64,000 nucleotides of DNA from Serinibacter salmoneus (GTDB lineage Bacteria > Actinomycetota > Actinomycetes > Actinomycetales > Beutenbergiaceae): the NCBI RefSeq assembly GCF_002563925.1, contig NZ_PDJD01000001.1, positions 2,486,973 through 2,550,972 of the forward strand, written 5' to 3'. Positions 35,917 through 48,122 of this stretch are shown here, piece after piece. A model generated the notes under the pieces. The model saw only the letters and a list, made by a program, of their open reading frames with translations. It had not been told where the DNA came from and did not search any database. Every line of letters starts with the position of its first letter. Position 1 is the stretch's first letter. The position numbers and the translations under genes are program-made.

Positions 35917-37131
35917 ATGTCCACCGACGACCTCCAGCACACCGCCCTGCACGCCGCGCACGTCGCGGCCGGCGCCACGATGGTCCCCTTCGCCGGCTGG
36001 TCCATGCCGGTGAAGTACACCTCCGACGTGGCCGAGCACACCGCCTCCCGCACCGCCGCGGGCCTCTTCGACATCTCCCACATGGCGCAGATCTCCGTGA
36101 CCGGCGCGGACGCCGCCGCCTTCCTCGACCACGCGCTGGCGGGCCGAATGAGTGCCCTGGCGCCGCTGCAGTCGAAGTACACGATGATGCTGACCGAGCA
36201 GGGCGGGATCGTGGACGACCTCATCGTCACCCACGCCGCCACGCCGGCCGAGGCAGCCGAGCACCAGAGCGCTGACCACACCGCACCGCAGCACTACCTC
36301 GTGGTCGCCAACGCCGCGAACCGCGACGCCGTCCTGACCGGCCTGGCGCAGCGCGTCGAGCACTTCCACGTGACCGTGACCGACACCCACCGCGCCCTCA
36401 TCGCCGTGCAGGGCCCGGCCGCGCAGGCGATCCTCGAGGCCCTCGGCGAGCGTCTGACGCTCTCCGAGCAGGCCCTCGACAAGGAGGGCAACCCCGTCAC
36501 GCTGGCCACGGTGCGCTACTACCGCACCGCCCCCGGCACCTTCGACGGCGAGCCGCTCACCCTCTCCCGCACCGGCTACACCGGGGAGGACGGCTTCGAG
36601 CTCTCCATCGACCCGGCCCACGCCGTCGCCCTGTGGGAGGCCCTGCTCGAGGTCGGCGAGCCGCTCGGGCTGGTCCGCGCCGGCCTCGCCGCACGCGACA
36701 CCCTGCGCCTGGAGGCCGGGATGCCGCTGTACGGGCACGAGCTGACCACCGAGACCCTGCCCGCCCAGGCTGGCCTGGGCCGTGTGGTGGTGACCGCCAA
36801 GGAGGAGTTCGTGGGCCGCGAGGCCACCCTGGCCGGCCCCGCCGCCGACGCCCCCGTGCTCGTGGGCCTGGCGATGACCGGCCGCCGGGCCGGCCGCGCC
36901 GGCTACCCGGTGCTCCACCCCACCGAGCACACCTCCGACGGCGCATCCCTCGTGGTCGGCGAGGTCACCTCGGGCGTCCTCTCCCCCACTCTCGGGCACC
37001 CGATCGCGATGGCCTACGTCCGCCCGGACCTGGCCGCCGAGGGCACCGAACTCGCCATCGACGTGCGCGGCACCGCGCTGCCCGCCACCGTCGTCGCCCT
37101 GCCGTTCTACCGCCGCAGCAAGGAGTCCTGA
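35917..37131 (+). CDS. gcvT: Glycine cleavage system T protein (aminomethyltransferase)
   Basis: A 404-residue tetrahydrofolate-dependent enzyme that takes the aminomethyl group from the lipoyl H protein and releases ammonia and methylene-THF. Landmarks are [56 protein letters not shown] and, near the C-terminus, [23 protein letters not shown] follows GAGAGG by seven bases. It is under the glycine riboswitch and is four bases from gcvP. Confidence 0.97.
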   Translation: MSTDDLQHTALHAAHVAAGATMVPFAGWSMPVKYTSDVAEHTASRTAAGLFDISHMAQISVTGADAAAFLDHALAGRMSALAPLQSKYTMMLTEQGGIVDDLIVTHAATPAEAAEHQSADHTAPQHYLVVANAANRDAVLTGLAQRVEHFHVTVTDTHRALIAVQGPAAQAILEALGERLTLSEQALDKEGNPVTLATVRYYRTAPGTFDGEPLTLSRTGYTGEDGFELSIDPAHAVALWEALLEVGEPLGLVRAGLAARDTLRLEAGMPLYGHELTTETLPAQAGLGRVVVTAKEEFVGREATLAGPAADAPVLVGLAMTGRRAGRAGYPVLHPTEHTSDGASLVVGEVTSGVLSPTLGHPIAMAYVRPDLAAEGTELAIDVRGTALPATVVALPFYRRSKES

Positions 37132-37135
37132 GCAC

Positions 37136-40018
<2,883 letters not shown>

Positions 40019-40023
40019 CCTTT

Positions 40024-40086
40024 CGCGAGGTGGTTCTGCAGGCACCGCGAGGCAGTTCCGCAGGCACCGCGAGGTGGTTCTGCAGG
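40024..40086. repeat. Family B repeat, locus B2 (left of DUF559 copy 2)
   Basis: Three units of 22 bp, in the reverse sense relative to B3 and B4 (core CCGCGAGGTGGTTCTGCA). The middle unit carries GGCAGTTCCG, a variant also seen in ligD. It starts a few bases after the gcvP stop. With locus B3 it forms an inverted pair around the DUF559 gene. Confidence 0.85.
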
Positions 40087-40183
40087 TCGTCGCGCGCTGT
40101 CCACTGGGGTCTCGCCATCCGGGTTTTCCACACCTTGCGGAAGGGCCAGCCGCGTTCGGGCCAGGTTCCGCCACGATCCGTGC

Positions 40184-41092
40184 ATGGACCTCATCAACGA
40201 CGGCGAGCCCTTCCGATCCGGAGACGCGGCCGGTCTCGGCCTCACCCGATACCGCTGCGAGCGTCTGGTGCGCACCGGATCCTTGCGCCGCGTGGTACGC
40301 GGGGTCCTGGTCGACGGCGGTGTCCCCGACTCGCGCGAACTGCGCGCCAGGGCACTGGCGCTCGTGCTCCCACCCGACGCGATCGTCTCTGACCACTCGG
40401 CTGCGTGGATCTACGGGGTGGACACCTTTCCGCCGGGCGAGTTCCGCGAGATACGTCCGCATTGCCTCGTGCGCCACGGGAAGGGTCGACCTGCCGCCAC
40501 CCGGGCGATCGTGCGGCAGACCACAGTGCCCGACCCCGACGTCGTCCTCATCGGCGGCATTCCGGTGACCTCACCCCTGCGGACCTGCGTGGACCTCCTT
40601 CGTCTGCAGTGGCGTCCGTACGCGCTCGCCGCCGGCGACGCCATGGTGCGCTCCGGCGTCGTCACCCCCGAGGACGTCGCGGTGAGCGTGTCGCAACTAC
40701 GTCGGCTCCCCGGCACCAAGCAGGCGATGGAACTCGCCCCGCGCCTGAATCCGCTCGCCGAGAGTCACGGTGAGTCCTGGATGCGGTGCCGCATCCTCGA
40801 CGCCGGCCTCCCGAACCCGGAGCTCCAGGTCCCCATGGTGGTCGACGGCGTGGAGCGCCGCCTGGATTCGTACTTCCGATCGCAGCGGGTCGCCGCCGAG
40901 TACGACGGCCGCGAGAACCACACCGATCGCCACGACGTGGCGTTCGATGACGAACGCCGAGCGGCCATCTCCCGTCGGCACAGCGTGGCGTTCGTCGTCG
41001 CGACGAGGGAGCGCATCTTCGGGGAGGACGACTCGTTCGAACGTGAGCTGGGCGAGAAGCTGGGCTGCGCCGTCCGCCCTCGCGAGTGGTGA
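40184..41092 (+). CDS. DUF559 (Vsr-like nuclease fold) protein with AbiEi-like N-terminal winged helix, copy 2
   Basis: A 302-residue protein of the same layout as the gene at 898. The N-terminal winged helix is GLGLTRYRCERLVRTGSLRR. The AbiEi-like middle has a SDHSAAWIYGVD segment. The C-terminal nuclease-like core has D228 (RRLDSYF), E239 and D241 (AAEYDGRENH), then DERRAAISRR. The three acidic positions match D208, E218 and D220 of copy 1, but the two proteins are not close overall. A TTTTCCACA box lies 60 bp upstream; copy 1 has TTGTCCACA at 52 bp. The stop codon directly abuts family B repeats, and others lie before the promoter. Confidence 0.75.
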   Translation: MDLINDGEPFRSGDAAGLGLTRYRCERLVRTGSLRRVVRGVLVDGGVPDSRELRARALALVLPPDAIVSDHSAAWIYGVDTFPPGEFREIRPHCLVRHGKGRPAATRAIVRQTTVPDPDVVLIGGIPVTSPLRTCVDLLRLQWRPYALAAGDAMVRSGVVTPEDVAVSVSQLRRLPGTKQAMELAPRLNPLAESHGESWMRCRILDAGLPNPELQVPMVVDGVERRLDSYFRSQRVAAEYDGRENHTDRHDVAFDDERRAAISRRHSVAFVVATRERIFGEDDSFERELGEKLGCAVRPREW

Positions 41093-41157
41093 CCTGCAGA
41101 ACCACCTCGCGGTGCCTGCAGAACCACCTCGCGGTGCCTGCAGAACCACCTCGCGGG
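41093..41157. repeat. Family B repeat, locus B3 (right of DUF559 copy 2)
   Basis: Three almost identical 22-bp units with core TGCAGAACCACCTCGCGG, beginning at the base after the DUF559 stop codon and ending three bases before the stop of the convergent methyltransferase gene. Each unit contains the PstI-like palindrome CTGCAG and an arm pair CCACCTCGCGG, so it can fold only weakly. The opposite orientation relative to B2 is evident. Confidence 0.9.
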
Positions 41158-41160
41158 GGG

Positions 41161-42783
41161 TCAGGCGGGGAGCAGCAGGCCGTCGGTGATCAGGCCCCGC
41201 ACCTGCGGGACCAGTTCGGCGGCCAGGTCGTCGGCGGCGACCTCCAGGAGCGCCCCGAGCGCGCCGACGATCTGCCCACCGGTGAGTTCGCCGTCGCACG
41301 CCCCGACGAACGCCGACAGGGCCGTGTCACACCGCACGGTCCGCCCGAAACCGCCGCCGGCGCGCAGCAGGATCACCCGCGGCTGCGGTTCGCCCGGGGT
41401 GAAGTAGCGCTCGTCGGTGACGTCGGGCGCCACCCTCCAGCGCTCCTCCAGCACCGAGACATCCCTCGCATCCAGGTCCGCGAGGTGGTCCACGGCGGCG
41501 AGTACCTCACCGATCACCGGGCCGAGCGGCTGCCGCACCGCCCCGGTCGCCTCCTCGACCCGGCGCCACCGCTCGCGCGAGTGCCCGGCCGGCCGCCGCA
41601 GGGTGATGAACCCGAAGCCCACGGCCTCCACGCCGCGCTCGGCGAAGTCGCGCAGCCACGCCTCATAGGCATCGTCCCGGGCACGGACCTCCGCCTCGCC
41701 CCCACCCCGGCCGGTCCCCCCGTCGCGCAGCCACATCTCGGCGTACTCGGCCGGGTCGAGCACCTCGCGCTGCACCACCCAGCCGTCCAGGCCCGACTCC
41801 TCCAGCCAGCCGTGCAGGCGCTCGTCCCACTCCTGGCCCCGCACGTGTTCCCAGTTCCCGAGCAGCTGCGCCACCCCGCCGGGTTCGAGGTGCTCCCCGA
41901 CACCGGCGACCAGCGCGTGCACGAGATCGTCGCCACGCCGACCACCGTCGCGGTAGGTGTACTCCGAGACCGCGCCAGAACGGGGTGTGATCACGAACGG
42001 CGGGTTGGAGACCACGAGGTCGAACCGCTCCGAGACCGGGTCGAACATCGAGCCGCGTCGCAGGTCCACCTCGACCCCGGCGAGCATCGCATTCATCCTG
42101 GCGAACTCGAGGGCTCGCGGCGAGACGTCGGTCGCGACCACGCGTCGGGCATGCTGGGCGGCGTGCAGGGCCTGGATGCCGCACCCGGTCCCGAGGTCGA
42201 GCACGCTGACATCGGGGCGCCGCACTGTCACCTGGGCGAGGGTGCGGGAGGCCCGGGAGACGCCGAGCACGTAGTCCTCGGGCAGCGCCCTCCCCCGCGC
42301 CCCGACCCCCAGGTCGGAGGCGATCCACCAGTCCCGGTCCCCGTCGGCCTCCTGTGAGGAATAGGCGAGCAGCCCGACGGCGCCACGCACCTCGTCGTCG
42401 TCCCCGGTGCCCTGGGCGGTGACCCAGCCGAGCGACGCGAGCGTCGAGACACCCGCCCGTGGGAAGGCAGCCTCCACCTGGGCGCGCGTCACCGGTTCAC
42501 CGAGCCGGAACAGGCGAAGCATCACGCCCAGGGGGCTGGCCCCGACCTCGTGCGACTGACGGTCCTGGGCGTCAGCACCCCGGATGTCGGCGCCGCACCC
42601 GAGAGCAAGCCGCGCGGGTAGCAACTCCTCACGCTCGAGCGACTCCGCCGCCACCGGACCGAGCGCTGCGGCCACGCCGTCGAGCGTGTACCCACTGGCT
42701 TCGAGATCACCTCGAAGCGCACGTCGCAACGCTTCCGAATCGCTCTGATCCGCGTCGATTGCACCCAATTGTTTCCCTGTCAT
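41161..42783 (-). CDS. SAM-dependent methyltransferase, HemK/RsmC-like core (DUF7059/DUF7782 type)
   Basis: A 540-residue protein. After an N-terminal helical region, the Rossmann methylase has VLDLGTGCGIQAL (motif I) and VVSNPPFVI (motif IV), as in N5-glutamine or N2-guanine/N6-adenine methylases. The C-terminal 120 residues form an extra domain found in the actinobacterial version. The substrate is unknown; rRNA or a protein Gln are possibilities. ATG at 42783 is chosen because the in-frame ORF upstream reads against the divergent regulator gene. Confidence 0.85.
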   Translation of the reverse strand: MTGKQLGAIDADQSDSEALRRALRGDLEASGYTLDGVAAALGPVAAESLEREELLPARLALGCGADIRGADAQDRQSHEVGASPLGVMLRLFRLGEPVTRAQVEAAFPRAGVSTLASLGWVTAQGTGDDDEVRGAVGLLAYSSQEADGDRDWWIASDLGVGARGRALPEDYVLGVSRASRTLAQVTVRRPDVSVLDLGTGCGIQALHAAQHARRVVATDVSPRALEFARMNAMLAGVEVDLRRGSMFDPVSERFDLVVSNPPFVITPRSGAVSEYTYRDGGRRGDDLVHALVAGVGEHLEPGGVAQLLGNWEHVRGQEWDERLHGWLEESGLDGWVVQREVLDPAEYAEMWLRDGGTGRGGGEAEVRARDDAYEAWLRDFAERGVEAVGFGFITLRRPAGHSRERWRRVEEATGAVRQPLGPVIGEVLAAVDHLADLDARDVSVLEERWRVAPDVTDERYFTPGEPQPRVILLRAGGGFGRTVRCDTALSAFVGACDGELTGGQIVGALGALLEVAADDLAAELVPQVRGLITDGLLLPA

Positions 42784-42849
42784 GCGATCCCCGATAGTCT
42801 GGAAGACGACTCGCGGATCGTACAGTCCGGTGTCAGGGGGTGACAGGCA

Positions 42850-43554
42850 GTGATGAGCGAACGCGCGCGGACCAGCGGGGAGAGCAGGGACCGCGCCACC
42901 GAACGCCTCAGGCTCATCCTGCAACGACTGGGGGACGACCCACTCGTGGACTTCCACCGGCTGGAGCGCACGCTCGAGATCGTGCACCTCGAACGCGGTG
43001 ACGTGGTGGACGACCGGAACCTGACGCGCCCACCCGCGTACTTCGTGCACTCGGGCCTGGCGAAGACCCGCCTCGAGCGCGCGGGCGGCAGGCCCACACT
43101 GCGGTTCTACGGCGAGGGTGAGTTCATCACCGGTCACTCCTGCGCCGTCGCGATGCTCGAGAGCGTGGCCGCCGCCACCGAGCTCACGGAGACATTGCCC
43201 ACCCTTGTGCTGGACGAGTTGCGCCCGAGGCCGTCCGACACCGTGGCAGTGGAGCCGAGCCTGCTGGTGCGCATCGATACCTGCGTCCTGGAGGAGCTCG
43301 CATCGGGGAGCCTGCCCTGGGCCCAGGTGGCGCGCGGACTGCTGTCGATCACCTATCTCCAGGTGTACAGCGACCTGCAACGACACGTCGCCACGCGACC
43401 CGAGGAGCGCTACCGCAACCTGGTGACGGACCGACCCGACCTGGTGCGTCGTCTGTCCCAACGGGAGATAGCGAGCCACCTCGGTATCACCGAGGTGTCC
43501 ATGAGTCGCATCATCAAGCGTGTCAACCAGCGCGTGACCACTCCGCCGCGCTGA
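42850..43554 (+). CDS. Crp/Fnr-family transcriptional regulator
   Basis: A 234-residue protein. An N-terminal cyclic-nucleotide-binding-like beta domain (GDVVDDRNLTRPPAYFVHSG, RFYGEGEFITGHS) leads through a dimer helix to a C-terminal winged HTH (LSQREIASHLGITEVSMSRI). The ligand is not evident, and there is no Fe-S cysteine cluster. GTG at 42850 lies eight bases after GGGGGT. It is divergent from the methyltransferase and ahead of the MFS gene. Confidence 0.82.
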   Translation: MMSERARTSGESRDRATERLRLILQRLGDDPLVDFHRLERTLEIVHLERGDVVDDRNLTRPPAYFVHSGLAKTRLERAGGRPTLRFYGEGEFITGHSCAVAMLESVAAATELTETLPTLVLDELRPRPSDTVAVEPSLLVRIDTCVLEELASGSLPWAQVARGLLSITYLQVYSDLQRHVATRPEERYRNLVTDRPDLVRRLSQREIASHLGITEVSMSRIIKRVNQRVTTPPR

Positions 43555-43556
43555 GT

Positions 43557-43580
43557 ACCTCTCCCGTTCATCCGGGAGGT
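43557..43580 (+). terminator. Hairpin after the Crp/Fnr-like gene
   Basis: ACCTCTCCCG and CGGGAGGT pair around a TTCATC loop with one bulge. It starts three bases after the stop codon and lies 37 bp before the next GTG, so it probably ends the regulator transcript. It has no T-tract. Confidence 0.5.
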
Positions 43581-43616
43581 CTAGCCGCGGAGCCCGTCTG
43601 GCTCTACTGTCACGGG

Positions 43617-44939
43617 GTGGACCACGACGACGCACCATCGCCCGCCGAGCCCGAGGCGCCGGGGCTCGCCCACGAACCTGCGCCCCGCCGCGTGGTCCGG
43701 GCATGGGGCCTGTGGGACTGGGGACAGCAGACCTTCAACACGGTGATGCTGACCTTCGTCTTCTCGGTCTACATCACCGACGGCATCGCCGCCGACGTCG
43801 ACTCCGGCTCGGCAGCCTTCTCCTCCGCCCAGACGATCGCCGGCATCGCGATCGCCTTGCTGTGCCCCCTCATGGGTGTGGCGGCTGACCGAGTCGGGCA
43901 TCGCCGTCGACTCCTGGCCGTGTTCACGATGCTGCTGGCCGCCTCGATGGCCCTGCTCTTCCTCGCCGAACCCGAGGAGAGCTGGCTGCTGTTCGCCGTC
44001 ACGATGATGGCGCTGGCCTCGGTGTTCTCCGAGATCGCGGGGGTCTTCTACAACGGGATGCTGCTGCAGATCGCCACCCCGGCGACCTTCGGACGGATCT
44101 CCGGCATGGGCTGGGGCCTGGGCTACCTCGGCGGACTGGTCGCGCTGGTCGCCTGCCTGTTCCTGTTCGTGCTGGACCCGGTGGTGCCGGAGACCGACGC
44201 GCTGAACCTGCGCGCCGTCGCCCTGTTCTGCGCGGCCTGGACGGCGATCTTCTGCCTCCCGTTGCTCATCGTCGGCCCCGACACCCCGCCCGCCCCGGGT
44301 ACCGAGAAGTTCACCGTGGTCGGCGCGTACCGTGACATCGGCCGTCGGATCGCGAGCCTGTGGCGCACCCAGCGCAGCCTGCTGCACTTCTTCGTCGCCT
44401 CGGCCATCTACCGCGACGCGCTCGGCGCCGTCTTCGCCTTCGCCGGGATCATCGCGGCGGGTTCGTTCGGGTTCTCCACCCAGGAAGTGATCTACCTCGG
44501 CATCGCCGCGAACCTCGTGGCCGGCGCGTCCACCTGGCTCCTGGGGCGGTTGGATGACCGCCTCGGCCCGCACCGCCTGATCATCTGGGGCCTGGCGGTG
44601 ATGATCGTGGCCGCGATCGCGGTGTTCGCGACCACCTCCTCCGCCGTCTTCTGGGCTGCGGCCATCATCATCTCGGCGTGCGTGGGGCCGGTGCAGTCCG
44701 CCTCCCGTTCCCTGCTGGCGCGCCTGACCCCGCACGGCAGCGAGAACGAGAACTTCGGGCTGTACGCCACCGCCGGGCGCGCGGTCTCCTTCCTCGCACC
44801 GTTCGCCTTCACGGTCGCGATCGGGATCGGCGGCGCACAGAAGGCCGGGATCCTGGGGATCGTGGCGGTGGCGCTCCTGGGCCTGGCGACGTTCTGGCCG
44901 CTGGCGCGCCGCGCTGCCGCGGCCCGGGCAGGGCGCTAG
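43617..44939 (+). CDS. MFS transporter, UMF1/Atg22-like
   Basis: A 440-residue, roughly 12-helix membrane protein. It has the UMF1 family opening WGLWDWGQQTFNTVMLTFVF, a GVAADRVGHRRR loop between helices 2 and 3, and FGRISGMGWGLGYLGGL. The family resembles yeast vacuolar amino-acid effluxer Atg22; bacterial substrates are unknown. GTG at 43617; a TACTGT -10 ends seven bases before it, so it looks leaderless. Followed by family B repeats. Confidence 0.85.
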   Translation: MDHDDAPSPAEPEAPGLAHEPAPRRVVRAWGLWDWGQQTFNTVMLTFVFSVYITDGIAADVDSGSAAFSSAQTIAGIAIALLCPLMGVAADRVGHRRRLLAVFTMLLAASMALLFLAEPEESWLLFAVTMMALASVFSEIAGVFYNGMLLQIATPATFGRISGMGWGLGYLGGLVALVACLFLFVLDPVVPETDALNLRAVALFCAAWTAIFCLPLLIVGPDTPPAPGTEKFTVVGAYRDIGRRIASLWRTQRSLLHFFVASAIYRDALGAVFAFAGIIAAGSFGFSTQEVIYLGIAANLVAGASTWLLGRLDDRLGPHRLIIWGLAVMIVAAIAVFATTSSAVFWAAAIIISACVGPVQSASRSLLARLTPHGSENENFGLYATAGRAVSFLAPFAFTVAIGIGGAQKAGILGIVAVALLGLATFWPLARRAAAARAGR

Positions 44940-44942
44940 CGG

Positions 44943-45009
44943 ACCTGCAGAACCACCTCGCGGTACCTGCAGAACCACCTCGCGGTACCTGCAGAACCAC
45001 CTCGCGGGG
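44943..45009. repeat. Family B repeat, locus B4
   Basis: Three near-identical 22-bp units (core TGCAGAACCACCTCGCGG, joined by TACC) start four bases after the stop of the UMF1-like gene. They lie between convergent genes. There is no DUF559 gene next to this copy, so it would be a non-autonomous copy of the B2/B3 family. Confidence 0.9.
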
Positions 45010-45050
45010 TGTGGGGCGTGGCGGGGTGTGGGGCGGGGCGGGGTGTGGGG
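45006..45050 (+). repeat. G-tract tandem repeat between convergent genes
   Basis: GGGGTGTGGGGC is repeated three times with GTGGC and GGGGC spacers, giving at least six GGGG runs on the plus strand. This could fold as a G-quadruplex. It abuts locus B4 and ends just before the stop codon of the M20 peptidase. Confidence 0.7.
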
Positions 45051-45052
45051 CG

Positions 45053-46441
45053 TCAGGGGCGCGGAGCGGTGAGCAGCGCGCGGTAGAACCGCACGCCTCG
45101 CCCGAGGCTCTCCACCTCCACGCGCTCGTCGTTGCCGTGCACGCTGTGGCGCTGGGAGGCCGACATCCGCAGCGGTGCGAACCGGTACACCGCATCGGTC
45201 AGCCCCGTCATGTGCCGCGCGTCGCTGGCGGCGAGCATCACGTAGGGCACCGCGACGGCCTCGGGGTAGGACTCCCCGATCGCCGCGACGATGGCGCGCC
45301 ACCGCGGGTCGGCGCCCGAGGGGGAGACCGGCGAGGGCTCGCTGGACTCCTTCACACGCACCTCGATGCGCTTGCCCACGATGCGCCGCACCCGGGCCAC
45401 CACCTCCTCGCAGGTGCTGCCGACCGCCACGCGCAGGTTCACGACGGCGAGGGCCCGGTTGGCCAGGACATTGTCACCGGGGCTGCCCTGCAGCCGGGTG
45501 ATGGCCGAGGTGGTGCGGACCATGGCGTTCATCTCCACCCCGGCCAGGGGGAGCACCCGGGCCAGTAGCCGGCGCGCCCGGCCGGCGCGGGAGAGCACGA
45601 ACCGCAGCGGTCCGCGCAGGTGCGGCGCCACGGTCTCGAACATCTCCACCGACACGTCGTTCACCGCGGCGGGGTGCGGGTGCCGCTCGAGCGTCACCAG
45701 CGCCTCGGCCAGCAGCCCCGAGGCGGTGTGGCGCGGCGGCGTGGAGGCGTGACCTCCGCCGGACTCGGCCGTCAGGGTCAGGGTCAGCACCCCCTTCTCC
45801 GAGGTGCCGACCACGGCCATCTCCCCCGCCAGGCCGGGGAAGGCGCCCGTGGCCACCGCGCCACCCTCGTCCAGCACCATCCAGGGCCGCACGCCGTCGG
45901 CCTGCAGCATCGCCGCGGCCTCCACCGCCGCGGAACCATAGGACTCCTCATCGGCCCCGAAGGAGAGGTACAGGTCGTGCTCGGGCTGCCACCCCTGCCC
46001 CAGCAGCGACTCCACGGCCTCGAGGATGACCACGAGCTCGCCCTTGTCGTCCAGTGCACCGCGGCCGAAGACCCAGCCGTCGCGGATCACGCCGTCGAAC
46101 GGTGGGTGCTGCCAGCCCTCGGCCTGCCAGTCCTCGGGCGTGGGCACCACGTCCTGGTGCGCCATGAGCACCAGCGGGGCCTCGCTCGATTCCCCGGGCA
46201 GGTGCAGGAGCAGGCCCGCCCGCCCCGCGATCCGCACGCTCGCGGCCGCGGCGAACACCCGGGGGTACAACTCACGCAGCGCCGCGTGCAGGTCCGCGAA
46301 GGACGCGGCGACCTGCGGGCTCAGCGGCCCGGAATCGGGAGGCGTGATGGTCGCGATCCGGATCAACCGTGCCAGGTGCTCGGCGACATCCCCGTCGGAG
46401 GGGATGCCATCGGTGCGATTCGAGGCAGCGGGGGCGGTCAT
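45053..46441 (-). CDS. M20-family metallopeptidase (carboxypeptidase PM20D1-like)
   Basis: A 462-residue di-zinc peptidase/amidohydrolase. Metal ligands and catalytic residues are visible: H95 in MAHQDVVP, D131 in GALDDKGE, E165-E166 in GADEES, D191, and a His near the C-terminus (QRHSVHGNDER). The central dimerisation domain (GGGHASTPP) is present. It splits amide bonds of peptides or N-acyl amino acids. ATG overlaps the MFS stop by four bases (ATGA), so transport and hydrolysis may be linked. Confidence 0.9.
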   Translation of the reverse strand: MTAPAASNRTDGIPSDGDVAEHLARLIRIATITPPDSGPLSPQVAASFADLHAALRELYPRVFAAAASVRIAGRAGLLLHLPGESSEAPLVLMAHQDVVPTPEDWQAEGWQHPPFDGVIRDGWVFGRGALDDKGELVVILEAVESLLGQGWQPEHDLYLSFGADEESYGSAAVEAAAMLQADGVRPWMVLDEGGAVATGAFPGLAGEMAVVGTSEKGVLTLTLTAESGGGHASTPPRHTASGLLAEALVTLERHPHPAAVNDVSVEMFETVAPHLRGPLRFVLSRAGRARRLLARVLPLAGVEMNAMVRTTSAITRLQGSPGDNVLANRALAVVNLRVAVGSTCEEVVARVRRIVGKRIEVRVKESSEPSPVSPSGADPRWRAIVAAIGESYPEAVAVPYVMLAASDARHMTGLTDAVYRFAPLRMSASQRHSVHGNDERVEVESLGRGVRFYRALLTAPRP

Positions 46442-48006
46442 GCCGGTTCTCCTGTCGTCTGGGAGGGTGGGTCCGTGGGGATGCTCGACGGCGCGGCCGG
46501 GTCCGCGCCGGGCGCCCCCGTGACGTTGTGGCCGGGGGCCTCCGGCTCGTCGTGGGTGAAGGCTGCACCGGGCACGGTCATCAGGCAGACGGCGGCCACG
46601 ATCGCGGCGCCACCGCAGATCAGCCAGACGGTGATGTAGCCCGAGAGCGACCCGGCCGTGGACTCACCGCCCGTGGTCATGGCCACGGCCCCCGTGGCCA
46701 AGGCGATCGCGAACGCGGAGGAGGCGAAGGAGCCTCCGATGGTCTTGGTGGTGTTCGTCAGTCCGGTGGCCACGCCGGTCTGGTGCGGTGGAGCACCCGC
46801 GGCCGCGGCGGCCGGCAGGGCCGCGACCAGCGCCCCCGAGCCGAGCCCGGCCACCACCATGCACACCAGGACCTGCACCAGGGTGTCGTGCAACGGGACC
46901 AGGGCCAGGTAGCCGGCCGCGACCACGAACGCGGCGCCGATCAGCGTGCGGCGCGGCGAGAAGAGCAGGGACACCCTGGCGAACAGACCCGCACCGACCA
47001 GCAGGGAGAACACGTACGCGCCGACCACGTAGGAGGCGCTCGCAGAATCCATCCCGAGCCCGTATCCGACCTCGGCGGGATCGGTGCGCACGAAGGTGGA
47101 CAGCGGCACCTGGGCGCCGAGCACGCTGATCCCGAACAGCGCCGAGGTGAGGATGACCGGCCACATCGTGGGCCGCGCCACCAGGCGCATGTCCACCAGG
47201 GGGTCGGGGGACCGCAGTTCCACCCGGACGAAGAGCGCGAGCAGGAGGACCCCGATGAGGATCATCCCGAACACCCAGGCGGTGACGCCGGTCAGCCGCA
47301 CCAGGGAGAGGCCACCCGTGATCGCGAGCAGTGCCAGGGTGAGCACCACGGTGCCGGGGGTGTCGATCGACCCGCCCGCGCGCGCCCCCGGGTCGGGCAC
47401 GGCACGCCAGACCACCACGAGCGCGATGGTCACCATCAGCGCCGGCACGCACAGGGTGGCCCACAGCGGCAGCAGGGTTCCGAGCTGACCGGCCAGCAGC
47501 GCCCCGACGATGGCGCCGGCCTCGAGCGCCACCACGATCAGACCGGTGGCGCGGCGCGTGATGGCGGTGGAGTCGGGCCTCCCGCGCGCCCGGGAGTAGA
47601 TGATCGAGACGTTCATCGGGAGCCACACCACGTAGAAGCCCTGCATCGCCCAGGCGAGCAAGAACAGCGGGAAGCTCGGGGCGAACGCGATCGCCCAACT
47701 CGCCAGCATCGTCACGATGAGGGAACCGATGAGCACCTTGCGGTGACCGACCATGTCGCCCAGTCGGGCGAGCACGGGCACGACGATCGCGGAGAGCAGC
47801 AACTGGGCGGCCTCGAACCAGTTCACATCGGCGTCGTGGATGCCGAGGTTGCGGGCGATGTCCGTCAGGAGGGGTGTGTAGTACCCCTGGATCACACCGG
47901 AGGTCCCCTCGACGATCACCAGGGCGCCCACGATGCCCCCGGCGAGAGTCAGGCGGGAGCGCGGGGAGGGGCCACTCTGCGCGGCGGATTCGTGCGAGGT
48001 CACCAT
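46438..48006 (-). CDS. MFS drug-efflux-type transporter (DHA2-like, about 14 helices)
   Basis: A 522-residue membrane protein. The helix 2-3 loop has LARLGDMVGHRKVLIGS (motif A), and a later GATG-like segment has TGVATGLTNTTKTIGGSFAS. The C-terminal tail is hydrophilic. It is predicted to export small compounds by proton antiport. It is first in a two-gene operon with the M20 peptidase; the intergenic region upstream holds an 18-bp palindrome. Confidence 0.87.
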   Translation of the reverse strand: MVTSHESAAQSGPSPRSRLTLAGGIVGALVIVEGTSGVIQGYYTPLLTDIARNLGIHDADVNWFEAAQLLLSAIVVPVLARLGDMVGHRKVLIGSLIVTMLASWAIAFAPSFPLFLLAWAMQGFYVVWLPMNVSIIYSRARGRPDSTAITRRATGLIVVALEAGAIVGALLAGQLGTLLPLWATLCVPALMVTIALVVVWRAVPDPGARAGGSIDTPGTVVLTLALLAITGGLSLVRLTGVTAWVFGMILIGVLLLALFVRVELRSPDPLVDMRLVARPTMWPVILTSALFGISVLGAQVPLSTFVRTDPAEVGYGLGMDSASASYVVGAYVFSLLVGAGLFARVSLLFSPRRTLIGAAFVVAAGYLALVPLHDTLVQVLVCMVVAGLGSGALVAALPAAAAAGAPPHQTGVATGLTNTTKTIGGSFASSAFAIALATGAVAMTTGGESTAGSLSGYITVWLICGGAAIVAAVCLMTVPGAAFTHDEPEAPGHNVTGAPGADPAAPSSIPTDPPSQTTGEPA

Positions 48007-48122
48007 GTGATGCTGCCACCCTCTCGTGCCATGTGCAGGTCAGGCGCGTGTCAAGAACGTTTCACAGCTGGTCGGCGCGACGTGGAGGATCGGAGCCCGG
48101 CCGCCGTGGGGCGAGGCGGGGC

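Noticed and set aside
40024-41157. Short direct repeats as a CRISPR array
   Set aside because: Units abut with no unique spacers, are only two or three per array, and no cas genes are present.
41161-43704. 847-residue minus-strand methyltransferase reading
   Set aside because: The extra upstream part is antisense to the Crp/Fnr-like gene; the ATG at 42783 gives the expected family N-terminus.
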